Shown here in pieces: positions 1 through 9,459 of a stretch of 64,000 nt of DNA. The stretch lies in the NCBI RefSeq assembly GCF_007993735.1, contig NZ_CP042453.1:2170001-2234000 (forward strand). The letters are read 5' to 3'. The notes below the pieces were generated by a model. That model was not told the origin of the DNA. It saw only the letters and a list, made by a program, of their open reading frames with translations, and made no database searches. Both the position numbers and the translations under genes were made by a program. Source of the DNA: Arenimonas daejeonensis (GTDB lineage Bacteria > Pseudomonadota > Gammaproteobacteria > Xanthomonadales > Xanthomonadaceae). Position 1 is the first letter of the stretch, and each line of letters begins with the position of its first letter.

Positions 1-776
1 TGCTGCTTGCGGGTCTCTATGCGGCGGGCGAAACAGCCGTGCGCGAACCGCATCCGACCCGCGACTACACCGAACGCATGCTCGAAGCCTTCGGCTGGCC
101 GATCACCTTCGGGCCCGGCTGGGCAAGGCTGAGTGGCGGGCACCGCCTGCGCGCCACCGATGTGGACGTGCCGGCGGACTTTTCCTCGGCGGCATTTTTC
201 CTGGTCGCGGCGTCCGTGATTCCCGGTTCCGAGCTGCTGCTGCGCCGGGTCGGCATGAACCCGCGGCGCACCGGCCTGCTGGCCGCGCTGCGTCTGATGG
301 GCGCCGACATCACCGAAGAAAAACCGGGCGAGCAGGGCGGCGAACCGGTGGCCGACCTGCGGGTCCGCCATGCGCGACTGCGGGGCATCCTGGTGCCCAC
401 GGACCTGGTGCCGGACATGATCGATGAATTCCCCGCGCTGTTCGTGGCGGCGGCCCTGGCCGAGGGCCGGACCGTGGTTTCGGGGGCGGCCGAACTGCGG
501 GTGAAGGAATCGGACCGGATCGCGGTGATGACCACGGGTCTGCGTGCCTGGGCGCCCGGATCGAAGAAACCCCCGACGGGGCTGTGATCGAGGGGGCGCC
601 TGCGTGGCGGGTCTGCCGACAGCCACGGCGACCACCGGATCGCGATGAGCCTGGCCATCGCGGCCCAGTGCGCCGAAGGCGAGGTACGGATCGGCGACTG
701 CGCCAACGTGGCCACGTCCTTCCCCGGATTCATCGAACTGGCGACCTCGGCCGGATTCGCTCTGCGGCCCGCCTGA
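1..776 (+). CDS. aroA: 3-phosphoshikimate 1-carboxyvinyltransferase (EPSP synthase), 5' end outside window
   Basis: EPSP synthase joins shikimate-3-phosphate and phosphoenolpyruvate in the cytoplasm, the sixth step of the shikimate pathway. The visible C-terminal part (about 258 residues of a usual 430) carries the family signatures [12 protein letters not shown] near 497-532 and [10 protein letters not shown] near 626-655. The start lies upstream of the window. The frame breaks at about 548 (GCCTGG where GCCCTGG is expected) and is restored after two more missing bases at about 595-601, so the last 50 residues are back in the original frame. These look like sequencing errors. cmk follows after 23 bases, an order common in gammaproteobacteria. 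Confidence 0.93.
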
Positions 777-799
777 CGCTTCGTCTAGAATCCCTCTCC

Positions 800-1491
800 A
801 TGCCCCGCATCCCCGTCCTGACCATCGATGGCCCCTCCGGCTCCGGCAAGGGCACCATCAGCCGGGCCGTGGCCGAGCGCCTGGGCTGGCACTACCTCGA
901 TTCGGGGGCCCTGTACCGTGCGGTCGGCCTGGCCGCTGCCTGGGAGAGCCTGGACCTCAGTGACGCCGAGGCCGTGGCCCAGTGCGCCGCCCGGACCGAG
1001 ATCCGGTTCGAATCCCAGGGGGGCGGCGATCTCCACGTGATCGTCAACGGCAAGGACGCAACCCACCAGCTGCGCATGGAAACCGCTGGCGCGGCGGCCT
1101 CCGCCATTGCCGCCCATCCCCGGTCCGGGCTGCGCTGGTGGACCTGCAGCACCGGTTCCGCCGGTCCCCGGGCCTGGTCGCCGACGGCCGGGACATGGGC
1201 ACGGTCATCTTCCCGGACGCCCCGTACAAGGTCTTCCTGACCGCCAGTGCCGAGGAAAGGGCGCAAAGGCGCTATAAGCAGTTGAAGGAAAAAGGGGTTT
1301 CGGTTAATCTTGCCGGCCTGCTGCACGAAATCGCCGCTCGCGACGAGCGCGATGCCGGACGTGCCGTGGCGCCCCTGAAACCCGCCGAAGACGCGGTGAT
1401 CGTGGACTCCACCGGTACGCCCATCACCGAGGTGATCGAGCGCGTGCTGGCGGTGCTGCCGGAAAAACTCCGTCCGCCCCGCCAGGCGTAA
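800..1491 (+). CDS. cmk: Cytidylate kinase (frameshifted in this sequence)
   Basis: CMP/dCMP kinase phosphorylates CMP with ATP in pyrimidine salvage and nucleic-acid precursor supply. The start ATG at 800 is followed at once by the P-loop [10 protein letters not shown]. The [16 protein letters not shown] motif near 1174-1220 and the C-terminal [16 protein letters not shown] segment are typical. Corrected length is about 230 residues, normal for the family. One G appears to be missing near 1120 (a GGG run read as GG), which splits the gene into two frames. The gene is essential or nearly so in relatives, so I read this as a sequencing error. It lies directly upstream of rpsA, as in E. coli. 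Confidence 0.93.
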
Positions 1492-1553
1492 CCGACACCC
1501 CGGCGCATCCCGCCCCCGACCCGGGCGCGGCTTCCGAAGCAGGAAACCAGGTC

Positions 1554-1571
1554 CCGCGCCATGAGGCGCGG
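1554..1571 (+). promoter_or_regulatory. Hairpin in the rpsA leader
   Basis: A perfect 7-bp inverted repeat (CCGCGCC, loop ATGA, GGCGCGG) lies in the 162-base gap between cmk and rpsA, 83 bases before the rpsA start. No T-run follows it, so it is not an obvious terminator. S1 mRNA leaders are known to be structured and autoregulated in E. coli. A role here is inference. Confidence 0.3.
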
Positions 1572-1653
1572 AGTCTCCATCCACGCGCGCAAGCGCCAAC
1601 AGGTGGGTCCGCTGCAGAAGCGGCGGCCCGTATGTCCAACCGAGTATCCAACA

Positions 1654-3336
1654 ATGACTGAATCTTTCGCTGAACTGTTCGAACAGAGCCAGAACGCCCT
1701 GAGCAAGCTCAAGCCGGGTGCGATCGTTTCCGGCACCGTGGTCGAGGTGCGCTCCGACGTCGTCGTGATCAACGCCGGCCTGAAGTCGGAAGGCATCATC
1801 CCGATCGAGCAGTTCCGTAATGAAGCCGGCGAACTCGAAGTCGCCGTCGGCGACACCGTCAAGGTCGCCCTCGAGTACCTCGAGAACGGCTTCGGCGAGA
1901 CCGTGCTGTCCCGCGAGAAGGCCAAGCGCGCCATGGTGTGGGACGAACTCGAAGCTTCCATGGAAGCCGGCGAGATCGTCACCGGCCGCATCAGCGGCAA
2001 GGTCAAGGGCGGCTTCACCGTCGACATCCGCGACGTCCGCGCGTTCCTGCCGGGTTCGCTGGTGGACGTGCGTCCGGTCCGTGACCCGGGCTACCTGGAA
2101 GGCAAGGAACTCGAGTTCAAGATCATCAAGCTCGACCGCAAGCGCAACAACGTCGTGGTCTCCCGCCGTGCGGTGGTCGAGTCCGAGTCGAGCGTCGAGC
2201 GCGAGCAGCTGATGGAGCGCCTGCAGGAAGGTGCCGTGATCAAGGGTGTGGTCAAGAACCTCACCGACTACGGCGCGTTCGTGGACCTGGGCGGCATCGA
2301 CGGCCTGCTGCACATCACCGACATGGCCTGGAAGCGCGTGCGCCACCCGTCCGAAGTCGTGAACGTGGGCGAAGAGCTCGACGTCCGCGTGCTGAAGTTC
2401 GACCGCGAGCGCAACCGCGTTTCGCTGGGCCTGAAGCAGCTGGGCGACGATCCGTGGGACAACATCGCCCGCCGTTACCCGACCTCCTCGCGCCTGTTCG
2501 GCAAGGTCTCCAACGTCACCGATTACGGCGCGTTCGTCGAGATCGAGCCGGGCGTCGAAGGCCTGGTGCACGTGTCCGAGATGGACTGGACCAACAAGAA
2601 CGTCAACCCGTCGAAGGTCGTCCAGCTGGGCGACGAGCTCGAGGTGATGGTGCTGGACGTGGACGGCGAGCGTCGCCGCATCTCGCTGGGCATCAAGCAG
2701 TGCACCCCGAACCCGTGGGAAGCGTTCTCGGCCCTGTTCAAGAAGGGCGACAAGGTGTCCGGCCAGATCAAGTCGATCACCGACTTCGGCATCTTCATCG
2801 GCCTGGACGGCGGCATCGACGGCCTGGTGCACCTGTCCGACATCTCCTGGAACACCACCGGCGAAGACGTCGTCCGCAACTTCAAGAAGGGCGACACCCT
2901 GGAAGCCGTCGTGCTGGCCGTGGATCCCGAGCGCGAGCGCATCTCGCTGGGCGTGAAGCAGCTCGAGCAGGACCCGGTGGGCCAGTACATGGCCACCACC
3001 CAGAAGGGCACCATCGTCACCGGTACCGTGAAGGAAGTGGACGCCAAGGGCGCCACCATCGAGCTCGACGGCGGCATCGAGGGCTACATCCGCGCCAACG
3101 ACATCGCCAAGGAGCGGGTCGAGGACGCGACGCAGCACCTCAAGGTCGGCGACAAGGTCGAAGCCAAGTTCACCGGCATGGACCGCAAGGGCCGCGTCAT
3201 GCAGCTCTCGATCCGCGCCAAGGACGAGGCCGAGCTGCAGGAGAACCTGGCGGAGGTCAACAAGTCCTTCGACGCGTCCTCCGGCACCACCAAGCTGGGC
3301 GCCCTGCTGCGTGAGCAGCTGAACAAGGGCGAGTAA
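1654..3336 (+). CDS. rpsA: 30S ribosomal protein S1
   Basis: S1 binds mRNA and helps the 30S subunit unfold and load structured messages. The 560-residue protein has six S1/OB repeats; recurring motifs such as GxVxxxTDYGAFV and DGLLHITDM / [10 protein letters not shown] mark repeats 3-5. I chose the ATG at 1654 because the product then begins [12 protein letters not shown], the conserved S1 N-terminus. No purine-rich Shine-Dalgarno sequence precedes it (the upstream bases read GAGTATCCAACA), as in E. coli rpsA. The frame is intact along 1.7 kb. It lies between cmk and ihfB, the classical arrangement. Confidence 0.98.
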   Translation: MTESFAELFEQSQNALSKLKPGAIVSGTVVEVRSDVVVINAGLKSEGIIPIEQFRNEAGELEVAVGDTVKVALEYLENGFGETVLSREKAKRAMVWDELEASMEAGEIVTGRISGKVKGGFTVDIRDVRAFLPGSLVDVRPVRDPGYLEGKELEFKIIKLDRKRNNVVVSRRAVVESESSVEREQLMERLQEGAVIKGVVKNLTDYGAFVDLGGIDGLLHITDMAWKRVRHPSEVVNVGEELDVRVLKFDRERNRVSLGLKQLGDDPWDNIARRYPTSSRLFGKVSNVTDYGAFVEIEPGVEGLVHVSEMDWTNKNVNPSKVVQLGDELEVMVLDVDGERRRISLGIKQCTPNPWEAFSALFKKGDKVSGQIKSITDFGIFIGLDGGIDGLVHLSDISWNTTGEDVVRNFKKGDTLEAVVLAVDPERERISLGVKQLEQDPVGQYMATTQKGTIVTGTVKEVDAKGATIELDGGIEGYIRANDIAKERVEDATQHLKVGDKVEAKFTGMDRKGRVMQLSIRAKDEAELQENLAEVNKSFDASSGTTKLGALLREQLNKGE

Positions 3337-3413
3337 TCGCAAGTCCGGTTGGCGTGGCCCGGGTTTCCGGGCCACGCCGCCACCCCTTCAAGGAACCCGA
3401 GGGACCGCCCGGA

Positions 3414-3713
3414 ATGACCAAGTCCGAACTGATCGAGGTGCTCTCGCGTCGCCAGGCCCATCTGAAGGCCGACGACGTCGATCTGGCCGTCAAGACCCTG
3501 CTCGAGATGATGAGTGGCGCGCTGACCCAGGGCGAACGCATCGAGATCCGCGGTTTCGGCAGTTTCTCGCTGCATTTCCGTCCGCCGCGCCTGGGCCGCA
3601 ATCCCAAGACCGGCGACTCCGTGGCCCTGCCCGGAAAGTACGTCCCGCATTTCAAGCCCGGCAAGGAGTTGCGCGATCGCGTCAACAGCCGCCCGGCTGC
3701 TTCGGAAGGCTGA
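3414..3713 (+). CDS. ihfB: Integration host factor beta subunit
   Basis: IHF-beta pairs with IHF-alpha to bind and sharply bend DNA in recombination, replication and transcription. The ATG at 3414 gives a 99-residue protein beginning [10 protein letters not shown]. The beta-arm region shows [19 protein letters not shown] followed by KTGD, the signature of the HU/IHF family including the intercalating-proline arm. It lies 77 bases after rpsA, as in many gammaproteobacteria, and is followed closely by lapA and lapB. An upstream in-frame ATG at 3354 would add 20 residues not found in the family, so it is rejected. Confidence 0.97.
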   Translation: MTKSELIEVLSRRQAHLKADDVDLAVKTLLEMMSGALTQGERIEIRGFGSFSLHFRPPRLGRNPKTGDSVALPGKYVPHFKPGKELRDRVNSRPAASEG

Positions 3714-3769
3714 GTTTCCGGCCCGGCATCGGCTAAGCTTGCCGCGACCCGGCCCTGGATCTTCCGCGC

Positions 3770-4039
3770 ATGCGACTGATCAAAGCCCTGCTGGCCCTCC
3801 TGTTCGTCGCGTTCGGCGTGTTGTTCGGTGCGCTCAATCGCGAGCCGGTGCGCATCGACCTCGGTTTTTTCTCCATCGTGGATTTCAGCCTGGGTACCAG
3901 CCTGCTGTTGGCGGTATTGCTGGGCGCGCTGCTGGCCGGCCTGGTATTGACGGCCGGCGTGATCTGGCCATTGCGCCACCGCCTGCGCCGCAACAGCCCG
4001 GCCCCTGCCGAGCCGCAAGGCGCACAACCCCATGAGTGA
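3770..4039 (+). CDS. lapA: LapA-family inner membrane protein
   Basis: LapA (YciS) is a small inner-membrane protein encoded with LapB, which controls LpxC turnover and lipopolysaccharide assembly. The 89-residue product has two clear hydrophobic segments (about residues 4-22 and 40-66) separated by a short loop containing NREPVRIDLGFF, typical of the LapA domain. The basic RHRLRR after the second helix suggests a cytoplasmic tail. Its stop overlaps the start of lapB by 8 bases, which implies translational coupling. Confidence 0.88.
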   Translation: MRLIKALLALLFVAFGVLFGALNREPVRIDLGFFSIVDFSLGTSLLLAVLLGALLAGLVLTAGVIWPLRHRLRRNSPAPAEPQGAQPHE

Positions 4040-5206
4040 GCTGGCCTGGCTGCTCCTGCTGTTGCCCGTCGCAGCGGCCAGTGGCTGGCTGGCAGGGCGT
4101 CGTGGCGGCGAGCGCAAGGGCGGGGGGCGCGGGTGTCGCTTCTGTCCAACACCTATTTCCGTGGTCTGAACTACCTGCTGAACGAGCAGCAGGACAAGGC
4201 CATCGAGGTCTTCCTGCAGATTGCGGCCGTGGACAAGGACACGGTGGAAACCCAGTTCGCGCTGGGCCACCTGTTCCGCCGGCGCGGCGAGGTGGACCGC
4301 GCCATCCGCCTGCACCAGAGCCTGGTGGCCCGCAACGGCCTGAGCGACGAACAGAAGACCCGTGCCGTGCTTGCCCTTGGCGAGGACTACATGCGTGCCG
4401 GCCTGCTGGACCGTGCCGAGACCCTGTTCACCGACCTGGTGCGCATGGGCGTGCTGGCGCCGCAGGCGCTGAAGCACCTGATCTCGATCTACCAGGCCGA
4501 GCGCGACTGGGGCAAGGCGATCGAGCACGCGCGGCAATACGAGGCGGCCAGTGGCGAACCGATGGGCAAGCTGGTCGCGCAGTACCACTGCGAACTGGCC
4601 GAAAAAGCCCGGCTGGCCGGCGACATGGAGCAGGCGCGCCACCACGTGGCCGAGGCCTATGCCGCCGACAGTCATTCGGTGCGCGCCGGCCTGGCCGAGG
4701 GCCAGATCGAACTGGCGGACGGCAACGACGCCGCCGCCATCCGCGCGTTCGAGCGGGTCGCGCGCCACGACATCGAATTCCTGCCCGAGATCCTGGATCC
4801 GTTGCTGCGCTGCTACGAACGCCGGGGCGAGCAGGCGCGCGCGCGCGGTTTCCTGATGGAGATGATCGAACACTACCCCGGCGTCTCGCCGGTGCTGGCG
4901 CTGACACGCATCATCGAGCAGGAACAGGGGCAGGCCGCGGCGCTGGCCTTCCTGTCCCGGCAACTGCAGCAGCGGCCATCAGTGCGCGGCGAGGCCGCCT
5001 TCATCGACCTGAGCCTGAAGGACACCGCCGTCGATCCCGGGGCGACGCTCAAGACCCTGAAGCAGATCACTGACCAGTTGGTGGTGCGCACGCCGGGGTA
5101 TCGCTGCCAGCGCTGCGGTTTCGGCGCGCGCGCGCATCACTGGCAATGCCCGGGCTGCAAGTCCTGGGGCAGCATCAAGCCGGTGCACGGCGCGGTGAGC
5201 GAGTGA
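4032..5206 (+). CDS. lapB: Lipopolysaccharide assembly protein B, TPR protein (frameshifted N-terminus)
   Basis: LapB is an inner-membrane-anchored TPR protein that with FtsH regulates LpxC and so LPS synthesis. The ATG at 4032 encodes a hydrophobic anchor (MSELAWLLLLLPVAAASGW). One G seems missing from the G-run near 4121-4126, after which the second frame continues with SLLSNTYFRGLNYLLNEQ and a row of TPR helices. The C-terminus holds the rubredoxin-like zinc ribbon, CQRCGF and CPGCKSWG, characteristic of LapB. Corrected length of about 391 residues matches E. coli LapB (389). The last codon overlaps the next gene. Confidence 0.9.
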
Positions 5207-6212
5207 TTCCAGCCGTGTCGCTGTCGCCCTGGATCCTGTTCCTGACCGGCAGCCTGGTGTCCTGGGGCGGTGGCCGCGTCCTGGCGCCGCTATGCCCTGC
5301 GGCGGCAGCTGGTGGACCAGCCGGGTCCGCGCCGCCTGCACCAGCAGCCCACGCCGCGTGGCGGCGGGCTGGGCATCGCCTTGGTCCTCCTAGCCTGTTC
5401 GCCGTGGCTGGGGGCGGGTGGGGCGGCTTTCGCCCTGGGCCTGCTGCTGGTGGCCGGCGCCGGTCTGGCGGATGACCTGCGCAACCTCTCCGCCCTGCCC
5501 AAGCTCGTGCTGCAGGTGCTGGGCGCCTTGCCGGTGGCCTGGGCCTGGCCGCTCGCGCCGGAACTGCTGGGGTCCGCGGGAGGCGTGGCAGCCGGTGTGC
5601 TGGTCGTGCTCGTGTTCGTCAATTTCTGGAACTTCATGGATGGCAGCAATGGACTGGCGGCAAGTCAGGCCCTGCTGGTCGGCGTCGGATTGGCCTTGCT
5701 CTGCGGTCCGGGGTCGCCTCCAGGCCTGCTTGGACTGGCCCTGGCGGCGGGCTGCCTCGGCTTCCTGCCGCACAATGTGCCCCGCGCGCGCCTGTTCCTA
5801 GGTGATGTCGGCAGCCTCACCCTCGGCCTGGCGGTGGCGGCGGCGCTGCTGATGGCGCTCGGGCAGGGCAGCGCGAACGCCTGGCAGTTGCTGTTGCTGC
5901 CTTCGGCGTTCCTCCATGGATGCCGGCTTGACCCTGCTCTGGCGGCTGTGGCGCCGGCAGAAGTTCTGGCTGGCCCATCGCGAGCATCTCTACCAGCGGG
6001 CCGTGGCCCATGGCTGGACGCATCTGCGCATCTGCGGCGTTTATCTGCTGTGGACGCTGCTGGCGGTAGCGCTGGTGCTGTCGTTCGCCGATGGCCCGGA
6101 CTCCCGCCAGCGGTGCACGACACTGGCGATGCTGGCGTGCGGCACTTTGATCTACCTGTTGGCGGGACGTTTCTGGCCGCGCCGCGAGAACCTGATGGAG
6201 TCTGTTGGATGA
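5203..6212 (+). CDS. MraY/WecA-like glycosyltransferase family 4 membrane protein (two frameshifts)
   Basis: Enzymes of this family transfer a sugar-1-phosphate from a UDP-sugar to undecaprenyl phosphate, the first step of a lipid-linked glycan. Conserved motifs are TPRGGG, the NFMDGSNGLA loop and LFLGDVGS, plus about ten hydrophobic segments. The start is taken as GTG 5203, overlapping the lapB stop, because the first membrane helix (SPWILFLTGSLVSW) is needed. The frame changes near 5263-5272 (CCTGGGG context) and near 5912, just before MDAGLTLLWRLWRR. Corrected length is about 336 residues. It is co-directional with the next two sugar genes. Substrate is not deducible. Confidence 0.8.
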
Positions 6213-8084
6213 AACACAAACCCGGCGCGTCGTTGGTGCTGCCGCGCCTGCTGATTGTTCTGCACGACCTTGTGATGATCGCCTTCATCTGGGTCGGCCT
6301 GCGCTGGCTGGCCAGCGTGGCGGGTGCGCCGGCCGCGCCATCGCTGGGCTACGAACTGCTGATCGTCCTGGTCACGCAGGGTGTGGTGCTGCGCATGGTG
6401 GGCCTGTACCAGGGGGCTGTGGCGCTTCGCCAGCCTGCCCGATCTCGCCAACCTGGTGCGCGCGGCGCTGCTGGGCGTACTGCTGATCGTCGCCACCCTG
6501 TTCCTGCTCGGCATGATCGACCAGGTGCCACGGCGCGTGCTGTTCCCGTACCCGGTGGCCCTCGTGGTGGCGCTGGGCACTCCCAGGCTGTTGTACCGGC
6601 TGTGGAAGGACTACCGGCAGTCGGAACATCCCGCCAATGCGGTGCGTGTCCTGGTGCTGGGCGCCGGCCGCACCGCCGAGACCCTGCTGCGCGACCTGCG
6701 CAGCGATGGCCGCTACCAGCCGGTCGGACTGCTGGACGACCAGCCGGCGCTGAAGGGCGCGAAAGTGCAGGGCGTACCCGTGCTCGGCACGCTCGACGAA
6801 CTGCCGTACATCGCCCAGGAAACCGCGCCCAAGTTGCTGGTGATCGCCATGCCCTCGGCCAATGCCGCCGAAATGCAGCGGGTGGTGTCCCTTTGCGACG
6901 AGACCGGCGTGCCCTTCCGCACCGTGCCGCGGTTGTCGGACATGTTGTCCGGCAAGCCGCAGCGCCTGCAGTTGAGCGAGGTCAGGATCGAGGATCTGTT
7001 GGGGCGCAAGCCGGTCGAATTCGACGAGGCCTGGAGTTCGGTGGCTGGCAAGCGCGTGATGGTGACCGGCGCAGGCGGTTCGATCGGTTCCGAGCTGGCG
7101 CGACAATGCGCGGCCGCAGGTGCCCAGTCCGTGCTCCTGCTCGAACGCGCGGAACTGCCCCTGGACGACATCTGCTGCGAACTGATGCGCGACTATCCCG
7201 GCGTCAGCGTGCAGCCCATGCTCGCCGACTGCGGCGACGCCACAGCCTGCCGCATCGCTCTGGCCCAGGGCATGGATTACGTATTCCATGCCGCTGCCTG
7301 CAAGCAGGTGCCCATGCTGGAGGGGCAGGTGCGCGAAGCCCTGCGCAACAACGTACTGGCCACCGCGACCGTGGCCCGCGCCTGCCTCGAGGCCAGGGTC
7401 GGTAATTTCGTGCTGATCTCGACCGACAAGGCGATCTGCCCGGTCAACGTGCTCGGCGCCAGCAAACGATTCGCCGAGCTTGCCTGCCAAGTCGTATTCG
7501 CGGGCGGACCCGTGCAGTTGTCGATCGTGCGTTTCGGCAACGTGCTCGACTCGGCCGGCAGCGTGGTGCCGTTGTTCCGGAAGCAGATCGCGGAGGGCGG
7601 GCCGGTGACCGTGACCCACCCCGAAGTCACGCGTTACTTCATGACCATCCCCGAAGCCTGCCAGCTGATCCTGCATTCGGTGAGCCTGGGCAGCGAATCC
7701 TGCGCGGTGTATGCGCTGGACATGGGGCGCCCGGTGGCGATCCGGGAGCTGGCCGAGCAGATGATCAGGCTGAGCGGCAAACGTCCGGGCATCGACGTCG
7801 AGGTGAGCTACATCGGCCTGCGCCCAGGCGAGAAGCTGCACGAGATCCTGTTCCATCCGCAGGAACGCTACCAGCGCACACGCCACCCGCGCATTCTCCA
7901 GGCCGAACCCCGCGTCGTGCGGGCCGACGCGTTGCGGCCGTTGCTGGCCGAAATGGAATCGCTGCTGCAGCAGTCAGACGCCGAACTGGCGATGTTCGCG
8001 CTGCTGCGTCGGGCCGTGCCCGAGTACAATCCGGAGTCCGCCCCGATGTTGTCGCCTGCGACGCATCGGGATCCTACGCACTGA
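6209..8084 (+). CDS. CapD/FlaA1/WbpM-type nucleotide-sugar dehydratase (one frameshift)
   Basis: These membrane-anchored SDR enzymes act as UDP-N-acetylhexosamine 4,6-dehydratases/epimerases for O-antigen or capsule sugars. The N-terminus has several membrane helices. The middle has a Rossmann-like region (LVLGAGRTAETLLRDL), and the catalytic SDR domain starts at VTGAGGSIGSELAR. STDKA is conserved, but the usual Met in NVMGATK is Leu here (NVLGASK). Length of about 625 residues is normal. An extra G in CCAGGGGG near 6411-6416 shifts the frame. The start overlaps the preceding stop (ATGA), and galU follows after 15 bases. Confidence 0.87.
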
Positions 8085-8099
8085 CCGGACGGGAGAGAC

Positions 8100-8977
8100 A
8101 TGTCATTCCAGATCCGCAAGGCCGTATTCCCCGTTGCCGGCTTGGGCACCCGCTTCCTGCCGGCCACCAAGACCGTGCCCAAGGAAATGCTTCCGGTGGT
8201 GGACAAGCCACTGATCCAGTACGCCGTGGACGAAGCGATCGAGGCGGGCTGCGATACGCTGGTCTTCGTCACCAACCGCTACAAACATTCGGTGGCCGAT
8301 TATTTCGACAAGGCCTACGAGCTCGAACAGAAGCTTGAAAAGGCCGGGAAGTCCGAACTTCTGGCGATGATCCGCGATGTGCTGCCGCGGCACGTGCGGG
8401 CCGTTTTGTCACCCAGGCCGAAGCCCTGGGCCTGGGACACGCGGTGCTGTGCGCGCGTCCGGTGATCGGCGACGAACCCTTCGCGGTGCTGCTGCCCGAC
8501 GACCTGATCTGGAACAAGGGGCCCGGCGCACTCAAGCAGATGGCCCAGCTGGCCGCGCAGGAATCCGCCAGCGTCATCGCCGTCCAGGACGTGCCGCCGG
8601 AACAGACCGGAAGTTATGGCATCGTCGCCACCCGTGATTTTTCCGGTCGCCATGGCGACATCACGGCCATCGTCGAAAAACCGCGGCCCGAGGTCGCACC
8701 GAGCACGCTCGCCGTGGTTGGCCGTTATGTGCTCAGCGGGCGCATCTTCGACCACCTTGCCCGCACGAAGCCAGGTGCTGGCGGCGAGATCCAGCTCACC
8801 GACGGCATCGCTTCGCTGATGACCGAGGAACGGGTGCTGGCCTACCGGTTCCAGGGCCGCCGTTTCGACTGCGGCAGCCGCATCGGGCTGGTGGAGGCGA
8901 CCATCGAGTTCGCCCTGGACCACGAAGATCTCGCGGAGCCCGCGCGGGCCTACATGCGCGCCGCCCTGGAGCGCTGA
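8100..8977 (+). CDS. galU: UTP-glucose-1-phosphate uridylyltransferase (one frameshift)
   Basis: GalU makes UDP-glucose from UTP and glucose-1-phosphate for LPS, exopolysaccharide and trehalose pathways. The N-terminal nucleotide-binding motif [19 protein letters not shown] is intact, followed by [12 protein letters not shown]; the second half shows [18 protein letters not shown] and [10 protein letters not shown]. One T seems missing near 8403-8407 (GTTTTG for GTTTTTG), which breaks the frame after LPRHVRAV. Corrected length is about 293 residues, as expected. The stop abuts a convergent minus-strand gene with no gap. Confidence 0.93.
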
Positions 8978-9400
8978 TCAGGCCAGCCAGCGCCAGGCGA
9001 CGGCCAGGACCACGGCCAGCGCGACCGCAAGGCTGATCAGGCCCGCCGCCTGCAGGCGCCGGGCGATGCGCAGGGCGTCGCTGCCATGGCGCAGTGGTGC
9101 GTTCTGGAAGTTCCAGCCCGGCCGGCGGCCATTGGTTCTGCCGGCGCGTCTGGCTGGCCCAGTCCAACAGGAATCGCCCGAGCAGGACGGCGCAGGCTGC
9201 CGTGGCGAGCTGGAGCAGGAGGACACCGCCCCGACGGCCTGGACTGCAGAGTCCGGGTCGTGCTCCGCCTGCGCCTGAGTCCGGCGCAGCCAGAACTCGA
9301 AAGCCAGCAACAGTACGAGACCGAGTGCGGCGGCCACACCCAGCGCCCGACCCAGCTTGCGCCGTTGTGCGAGGTTCTTTCGTTCCTGCCGCGAGTCCAT
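8978..9400 (-). CDS. Hypothetical small membrane protein (two compensating frameshifts)
   Basis: I do not recognise a family. Read with one missing G near 9228 and one extra base near 9120, the 140-residue product is coherent. It has a basic N-terminus (MDSRQERKNLAQRRKLGR), a hydrophobic helix (VAAALGLVLLLAFEF), a second helix (VLLLQLATAACAVLLG) and a C-terminal helix (AAGLISLAVALAVVLAV). The raw frame replaces the second helix with a Ser/Arg-rich stretch, which is why I infer errors. It sits convergently against galU and divergently from the oxidoreductase at 9460. Confidence 0.55.
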   Translation of the reverse strand: MDSRQERKNLAQRRKLGRALGVAAALGLVLLLAFEFWLRRTQAQAEHDPDSAVQAVGAVSSCSSSPRQPAPSCSGDSCWTGPARRAGRTNGRRPGWNFQNAPLRHGSDALRIARRLQAAGLISLAVALAVVLAVAWRWLA

Positions 9401-9459
9401 GCTTTCCAGCCGTCGGGGTGAGCTGACATCCTAGACGCTGATCGCTTCCGGTACCGGCC

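Noticed and set aside
892-3375. An 827-codon open frame on the minus strand across cmk and rpsA
   Set aside because: It is antisense to clearly conserved plus-strand genes; long antisense frames are expected in GC-rich codon usage, and the product is low-complexity Val/Asp/His/Leu-rich.
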